A stretch of 20,557 nucleotides of DNA from IMG/VR virus record IMGVR_UViG_3300035670_010947, positions 1 through 20,557 of that record, one strand, 5' to 3'. The stretch comes from a virus. The notes below the pieces were generated by a model. It was given only the letters and a program-made list of their open reading frames with translations. It was not told the DNA's origin and made no database searches. Positions 16,704 through 20,557 of this stretch are shown here, in pieces; the stretch's first letter is position 1; every line of letters begins with the position of its first letter. Made by a program: the position numbers and the translations under genes.

Positions 16704-16767
16704 ACTATTTTGTTAAAAATAATAGAAAGAGGTGAATAAAAGTGGGCAAATTATTAGCTATATAAAA
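16704..16767 (-). other. 64-base gap before gp25, possible weak promoter, no clear ribosome binding site
   Basis: This is the longest gap in the window. Read on the minus strand it is pyrimidine- and AT-rich and has no purine-rich ribosome site near ATG 16703. TTGCCC followed after 19 bases by TATTAT resembles -35/-10 boxes with over-long spacing. No T4-type late promoter (TATAAATA) is present. Whether it is a promoter, an RNA processing site or only a spacer cannot be told from the sequence. Confidence 0.3.
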
Positions 16768-18861
16768 TTATTCTGGCTCTTCCTCTGTGGTTGTTGCACT
16801 AGATTCATTGGTATTTCTTGCATCAGTGTTTGATAATCCAAATTTAAATAATTGATAGCCCTGATAAATTAAATCTGTTAATTCATTAACAGATGGAACT
16901 ACATCCTTTTTTCTTCTGGATCTAGGTATTAAGCTTTTAAAGTCACCGTTCTTCATTCTTTCAAACTGTGTTTGTGTTAATAGTCCTAAAAGTGAATCTT
17001 CTGATATAGTAAATAAAGCTAGGCAGAACACTGCAATATCTAATGTTCCAATTCCTATATCTGTTCCGAGGGTGATGCCTACTTCACCAGTAAGTTCGTC
17101 TATAACTGTCCTTGCTCGCTCATCTCTTTGACGGGTTATTTTGGCAAGTTCTTCATCTATTCTTTTTCTTGGGACATCAACAATGTTTATTAATCCGCTC
17201 ATCATGTGTGAAGAGTATATTCCGGAAGTTCTTTGGGTTTGAAATTGCAAATCCAAAACTTCTTTTTCATTTTGAGATAAGAAAAATAAAAGTGAGTCTT
17301 CAACTAGCTTTTGGTTTTGAAGATTTACTAATGTAGACTCCGAAATTTCATCTTCTTGTCTTTCGGCCTGCGTCTCTGCTTCAGAATTTTGATCAGCATC
17401 TCCAGCAGATTCCTGATTTTGATCAGCCAGATCGGTTGTTACACTTTGATCATCAGTAGGTGTAGTTGGGGCCTGCTCCTCTTCCACTACATCTGCCCCA
17501 GTAATACCAGCCTCATTCCTGCTTAAGCTTACAGTGTATAAATTTGATGTAGCTAGAGGCCTTCTTTCTGCCGCTCCTGGATCCTGACTCTCTGGAGCTG
17601 GATATCTTTTAGCTTTGTCAATTTCATTTATTAAAGCATCTATATCGTAAACCATCTTTGTTGATAGTGCCATGATTGCACATTTAAGTCTAACAATAAA
17701 TAGTGCTTCTAATATACCATAATCATCTGTGGTAACTGTAGCATCACCTACAGTAATTTCCTTTAAAGCTCCTGGGTTTTCTGGATCAGAATATAAAGAA
17801 TTTGTACCTGTAATTTTATCAAGACGGATTCTAATTATACTTTCTAACAGCGACCCCTTAACTGTATTAGAGTTGACTTTTTTCATAAAGCTATTTGCAA
17901 ATGGTGGGGCCACAAGCTTTTCTGGTTCATTTACTGTTATAGATACTTTGGGGTCCTGAACTGGTGGAAATAGTAAGTAGCAAAACTTATACATATCCTT
18001 ACTCATTTCTTGTATATTTGCAGTTCTTGTAGCGGGATCTGTACCTGGAATTGGTGCTGCAGCCAATCTAGAAGGATCTACGAACTGCTTTGAAATTGGA
18101 TTAACGAAAGGATTATCTGTACCACTAACTCTTGAAAGCTCTTTAAGATCCTGAACCTGCCGGGTAATATCCTGAGAAGTAGTGGTGCCTTGTGATACAA
18201 CATCGTTATATACTTTTCCATCAGCGTATCTAAATGATAATAAATTTGCCTTTTCCTCAAGTGAAAATGATTCAATATTAATTTTATCAGGAATGATAAT
18301 TGTTGCTGTAGAATCCGCTGTAATATCATAAAAGCTATTGTCTATAATAAAAGTCCGACTCCCTGGAGGCTGATTTCGCTGATAGAATATATTAGTATCA
18401 ACTAGTCTGATATTTTGCTCTTCAAGCGCTCCAGTTATTGGATTTAAAATTTTCAATACGGTATCTGGAGAAACTCTGTGAACATCTCCACTTACTGCAT
18501 TCTGATCAAAAGAGATGCATGGCATACCCAACATTCTTAAGAAGGTATTCTCATAAGATTCCTTACTACCAACATTGGACTGAATATCTTGAATTAGTTG
18601 AGATCCATCCTCTTCAGTTGCATTTGTTAAGAAGAAGTCTGCAGGAAAATAGGATGATCGCATATTTCTAATTGATTGAGAAATATTTAAAAACTGATTA
18701 GAGATTTCCTTTCTAGATGTATCAACGGTATAGGCTCTTGCTAGACCATCCTCCGTTAAGTATCTGTAAACATCAAATCCTTCTTGCTGCACCTTTTTAT
18801 CTATACCATAAGATGCAGAAAGTACTTTTTGAGCTTGGTTAATTCTAGTTGTTAAATCCAT
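16768..18861 (-). CDS. Structural-looking protein of unknown family upstream of gp25
   Basis: A 697-residue protein, taken from ATG 18861; TTG 18864 is also in frame but GGAG is only 2 bases from it and 5 from the ATG. I do not recognise the family. The N-terminal 440 residues are mixed alpha/beta with no signal peptide. Residues about 457-509 form an acidic, Gln/Thr-rich, probably disordered linker (TTPTDDQSV, DADQNSEAETQAERQEDE). A helical region follows (SLLFFLSQNEKEVLDLQFQ; basic RKRIDEELAKITRQRDERAR). Next comes a hydrophobic stretch (about 594-620, GTLDIAVFCLALFTI), then a basic patch (PRSRRKKD) and an acidic tail (TTTEEEPE). The start overlaps the previous stop as TGATG, so translation is probably coupled. 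Its position just before gp25-J suggests a hub, tail-tube or baseplate assembly part, but nothing in the sequence proves it. Confidence 0.88.
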   Translation of the reverse strand: MDLTTRINQAQKVLSASYGIDKKVQQEGFDVYRYLTEDGLARAYTVDTSRKEISNQFLNISQSIRNMRSSYFPADFFLTNATEEDGSQLIQDIQSNVGSKESYENTFLRMLGMPCISFDQNAVSGDVHRVSPDTVLKILNPITGALEEQNIRLVDTNIFYQRNQPPGSRTFIIDNSFYDITADSTATIIIPDKINIESFSLEEKANLLSFRYADGKVYNDVVSQGTTTSQDITRQVQDLKELSRVSGTDNPFVNPISKQFVDPSRLAAAPIPGTDPATRTANIQEMSKDMYKFCYLLFPPVQDPKVSITVNEPEKLVAPPFANSFMKKVNSNTVKGSLLESIIRIRLDKITGTNSLYSDPENPGALKEITVGDATVTTDDYGILEALFIVRLKCAIMALSTKMVYDIDALINEIDKAKRYPAPESQDPGAAERRPLATSNLYTVSLSRNEAGITGADVVEEEQAPTTPTDDQSVTTDLADQNQESAGDADQNSEAETQAERQEDEISESTLVNLQNQKLVEDSLLFFLSQNEKEVLDLQFQTQRTSGIYSSHMMSGLINIVDVPRKRIDEELAKITRQRDERARTVIDELTGEVGITLGTDIGIGTLDIAVFCLALFTISEDSLLGLLTQTQFERMKNGDFKSLIPRSRRKKDVVPSVNELTDLIYQGYQLFKFGLSNTDARNTNESSATTTEEEPE

Positions 18862-20557
18862 CAATTCTCCAGTGATGTTCCAAATTGTTGCGGATCTGTA
18901 ATTATATCATCATCATTCTTTATCTTAGAGATCTTATTACCCTTAGCATTAATAAAGTATACACTTAATACTCTATCTACCTTAGATAATATGTTTATAT
19001 TTGTTTGATTTGTATTTTGTACTATTTGCTCTACGCAACCTTCTTCAACCTCTGTTGTTGTAGTTGAGGAGGAAGAACTCTGATATATTAAAGCCTCAAC
19101 TGTTCTATCGCATATCTTGCAGCTAATCTGCACCTCTCCAGGTTTAGAAGAAGTTATTTTTGCAATGTATTTATCACCCTGCTTCTCAACCGACAATCCA
19201 TTAGAATAGCTGATTAATCTTGCATCGCCCGTTTCATCTTTCTTAATCTTGACAGATATTCTACCAGAAAAATCTCCAACAAGTACTTCGTTGTAAATGT
19301 CTCTTGGAATTATTTCTATTGTTGCAATCTCTCCAGTTTCAACTATTCCGTTGTCTCCGATCCCTGCTGCATACTCACTAGCACCAAGGTATCTACTTGT
19401 TGACCTTGGAAATCCCTGCAATATTTGCGTTGATACAGATCCATCAACATATCCACTTCTTGGTGTAAAATCTGAATCATTTAAGATTTTAAATGAGGTA
19501 TTTAATCCGTTTATTGCAAACCTACATATATTGTTTGCAGCATCATTTATACACTGAATAGTCTCGTCATTTTGCTGCTGCAAGAATGGAATCTGTGATT
19601 GCTGTAAAGATTCCAATGTTTCAGGAGTTCTATTTCTAATTCTGGCAACATAGTCATTAAGATTGCTCTGCCAATTTTGAAAACAAATTTGAGCCTGACC
19701 AACTATATCTATTATATCCTGAGAATTATCTTCCTCTAGTGGGAAGCTATTTATAGAGGAAGTTACGCAGTATTGCTGTAGCTGATCTCTTATTGACCTC
19801 ATATCAAAGAAGTAAAGCTGAGGAAAGTCATATACTTTTATCTCTTCACCATCTTCTGTAAAATCATCATCTTTAGAGAATTTAAGTTTTGGAGCAGCCT
19901 GTGTATTGATTATTTTGGTTTCAATTTTGTCCACATAACCGTCAGCATTAAACTTGATACCCTCTTCCTGTACGAAGTATACATTTAACTCATCATCCAA
20001 TAGGCACATCATGGGGATATTATCAAAAGTTCTAGTGAATCTTTCTGATCCAATCTGTGTCACAGATACAGAATCAGGATCTATTTCATTAATTGGAACT
20101 TCAAACTCTAGATATAGTGGCTTTACAGATGCAGCCTTCTTATCAGAATCTACAACTAAAAACTCTTCTCCATCTATTGGGCTATACATATTACCAAAGC
20201 TTGCTATCTTTAGGTAAATTCCGCTCTTTTCAAATAGGGCCATGTGGTTGTCGATTGTTTGATTTGGGTCTATATTTACTTTTCTTAATGCTGTAGTCTT
20301 TCCTTTCTCATCAAAAATAAAATTACACTTACCACTCTTGTTCCCATTCTTCTTGGTCTTTGTAAAAGAAGATGAGAATGATACATTAAATCCATAAGAT
20401 GTGCCGCGCAAAGAATCTGTTTCTACTCCAATAGAGTCATAATAAGTTTGCCCAGAGTTATTTGCAACTATATCTCCAACCTCATACTCTATAGGAGTCT
20501 CAGTTGATCCATTTACATCCTGAGTGTAAAATTGAGCTATTGGTAATAACTTTTCTG
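18861..20557 (-). CDS. Unknown virion-associated protein with Ig-like domain (5' end beyond window)
   Basis: The frame is open from the right edge to TGA 18863-18861, giving 564 complete visible codons. A TTG at 20411 is not a credible start: coding continues upstream without a stop, with ordinary residues (VGDIVANNSGQTYYDSIG). The first ~190 residues are beta-rich. A helical middle (around 19560-19800, QLQQYCVTSSI; YVARIRNRTPETLESLQQS) follows. The region 19365-19085 looks like an Ig-like domain of the filamin/invasin type (ETGEIATIEIIPRDIYNE, DKYIAKITSSKPGEVQISC). A Ser/Thr run (SSSSSTTTTEVEE, about 19085-19040) then acts as a likely linker to a C-terminal tail of about 60 residues. The family is not recognised. 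Operon position and the Ig domain suggest a tail or baseplate-associated protein; this is inference. Confidence 0.85.
   Translation of the reverse strand, partial: EKLLPIAQFYTQDVNGSTETPIEYEVGDIVANNSGQTYYDSIGVETDSLRGTSYGFNVSFSSSFTKTKKNGNKSGKCNFIFDEKGKTTALRKVNIDPNQTIDNHMALFEKSGIYLKIASFGNMYSPIDGEEFLVVDSDKKAASVKPLYLEFEVPINEIDPDSVSVTQIGSERFTRTFDNIPMMCLLDDELNVYFVQEEGIKFNADGYVDKIETKIINTQAAPKLKFSKDDDFTEDGEEIKVYDFPQLYFFDMRSIRDQLQQYCVTSSINSFPLEEDNSQDIIDIVGQAQICFQNWQSNLNDYVARIRNRTPETLESLQQSQIPFLQQQNDETIQCINDAANNICRFAINGLNTSFKILNDSDFTPRSGYVDGSVSTQILQGFPRSTSRYLGASEYAAGIGDNGIVETGEIATIEIIPRDIYNEVLVGDFSGRISVKIKKDETGDARLISYSNGLSVEKQGDKYIAKITSSKPGEVQISCKICDRTVEALIYQSSSSSTTTTEVEEGCVEQIVQNTNQTNINILSKVDRVLSVYFINAKGNKISKIKNDDDIITDPQQFGTSLEN
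18867..18870 (-). promoter_or_regulatory. Ribosome binding site deciding the ATG 18861 start
   Basis: The sequence GGAGAATTGATGG offers two starts: TTG (18864) 2 bases after GGAG, and ATG (18861) 5 bases after it. Spacing favours the ATG, giving a TGATG stop/start overlap with the upstream gene. Confidence 0.7.

Noticed and set aside
18862-18864. TTG as the start of the 697-residue protein
   Set aside because: It is only 2 bases from GGAG; the adjacent ATG at 18861 has normal spacing and forms TGATG with the upstream stop.
20409-20411. TTG as the start of the right-hand gene
   Set aside because: The same frame continues upstream with no stop to the window edge and coding-like composition, so the gene begins outside the window.
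1-20557. Diversity-generating retroelement acting on the fibre or LamG loops
   Set aside because: No reverse transcriptase and no obvious template/variable repeat pair with A-specific changes was seen in this window.
1-20557. R-type tailocin or extracellular contractile injection system instead of a phage
   Set aside because: gp25 and J alone cannot exclude it, but no AAA+ ATPase, toxin or tailocin regulator is visible and the very large tail proteins fit a large phage better. It remains possible without flanking sequence.

Overview
The window is an AT-rich block of late, virion-building genes from a large tailed bacteriophage (or a close relative such as a prophage). All genes lie on the minus strand and read from the right edge to the left. 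The long reading frames contain no internal stops under the standard bacterial code, and TAA and TGA both end genes. Only six genes fill 20.5 kb. No tRNA, transposase, integrase, replication gene, CRISPR array or convincing terminator was seen. The host cannot be named from this sequence. The very large baseplate and tail proteins suggest a large-genome myovirus, but that is inference.

The layout follows transcription. (1) 20557 to 18861 is a structural-looking protein cut off at its 5' end, with a helical middle and an Ig-like domain. (2) 18861 to 16768 is a 697-residue protein of unknown family, coupled to the first by a TGATG overlap. (3) 16703 to 16254 is a gp25/gpW-type baseplate wedge protein. 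(4) 16244 to 12927 is an unusually long Baseplate J protein. (5) 12918 to 3082 is a 3278-residue giant protein, apparently built on a tail protein gpI-like frame and filled with LamG-like and other beta-rich modules. (6) 3042 to the left edge is a fibre-like protein, cut off at its 3' end, that carries a textbook two-loop dockerin motif and DGY repeats.

The gp25 - J - (gpI position) - (fibre position) order matches the W-J-I-H order of P2-like contractile tails. This is the main basis for reading the giant gene as an expanded gpI-like baseplate protein and the left-hand gene as a fibre or receptor-binding protein. The genes are nearly gapless: gaps are 39, 8, 9 and 64 bases plus one overlap, and several Shine-Dalgarno sites overlap the previous stop codon. 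This points to one co-transcribed, translationally coupled unit.

The most unusual points are: a canonical dockerin calcium-binding pair in a phage tail gene; a gpI-like protein enlarged to about 3.3 thousand residues; a repeated beta module shared by the J protein and the giant protein; and (DGY)n repeats in two neighbouring genes. There is no stretch over 300 bases without a gene.
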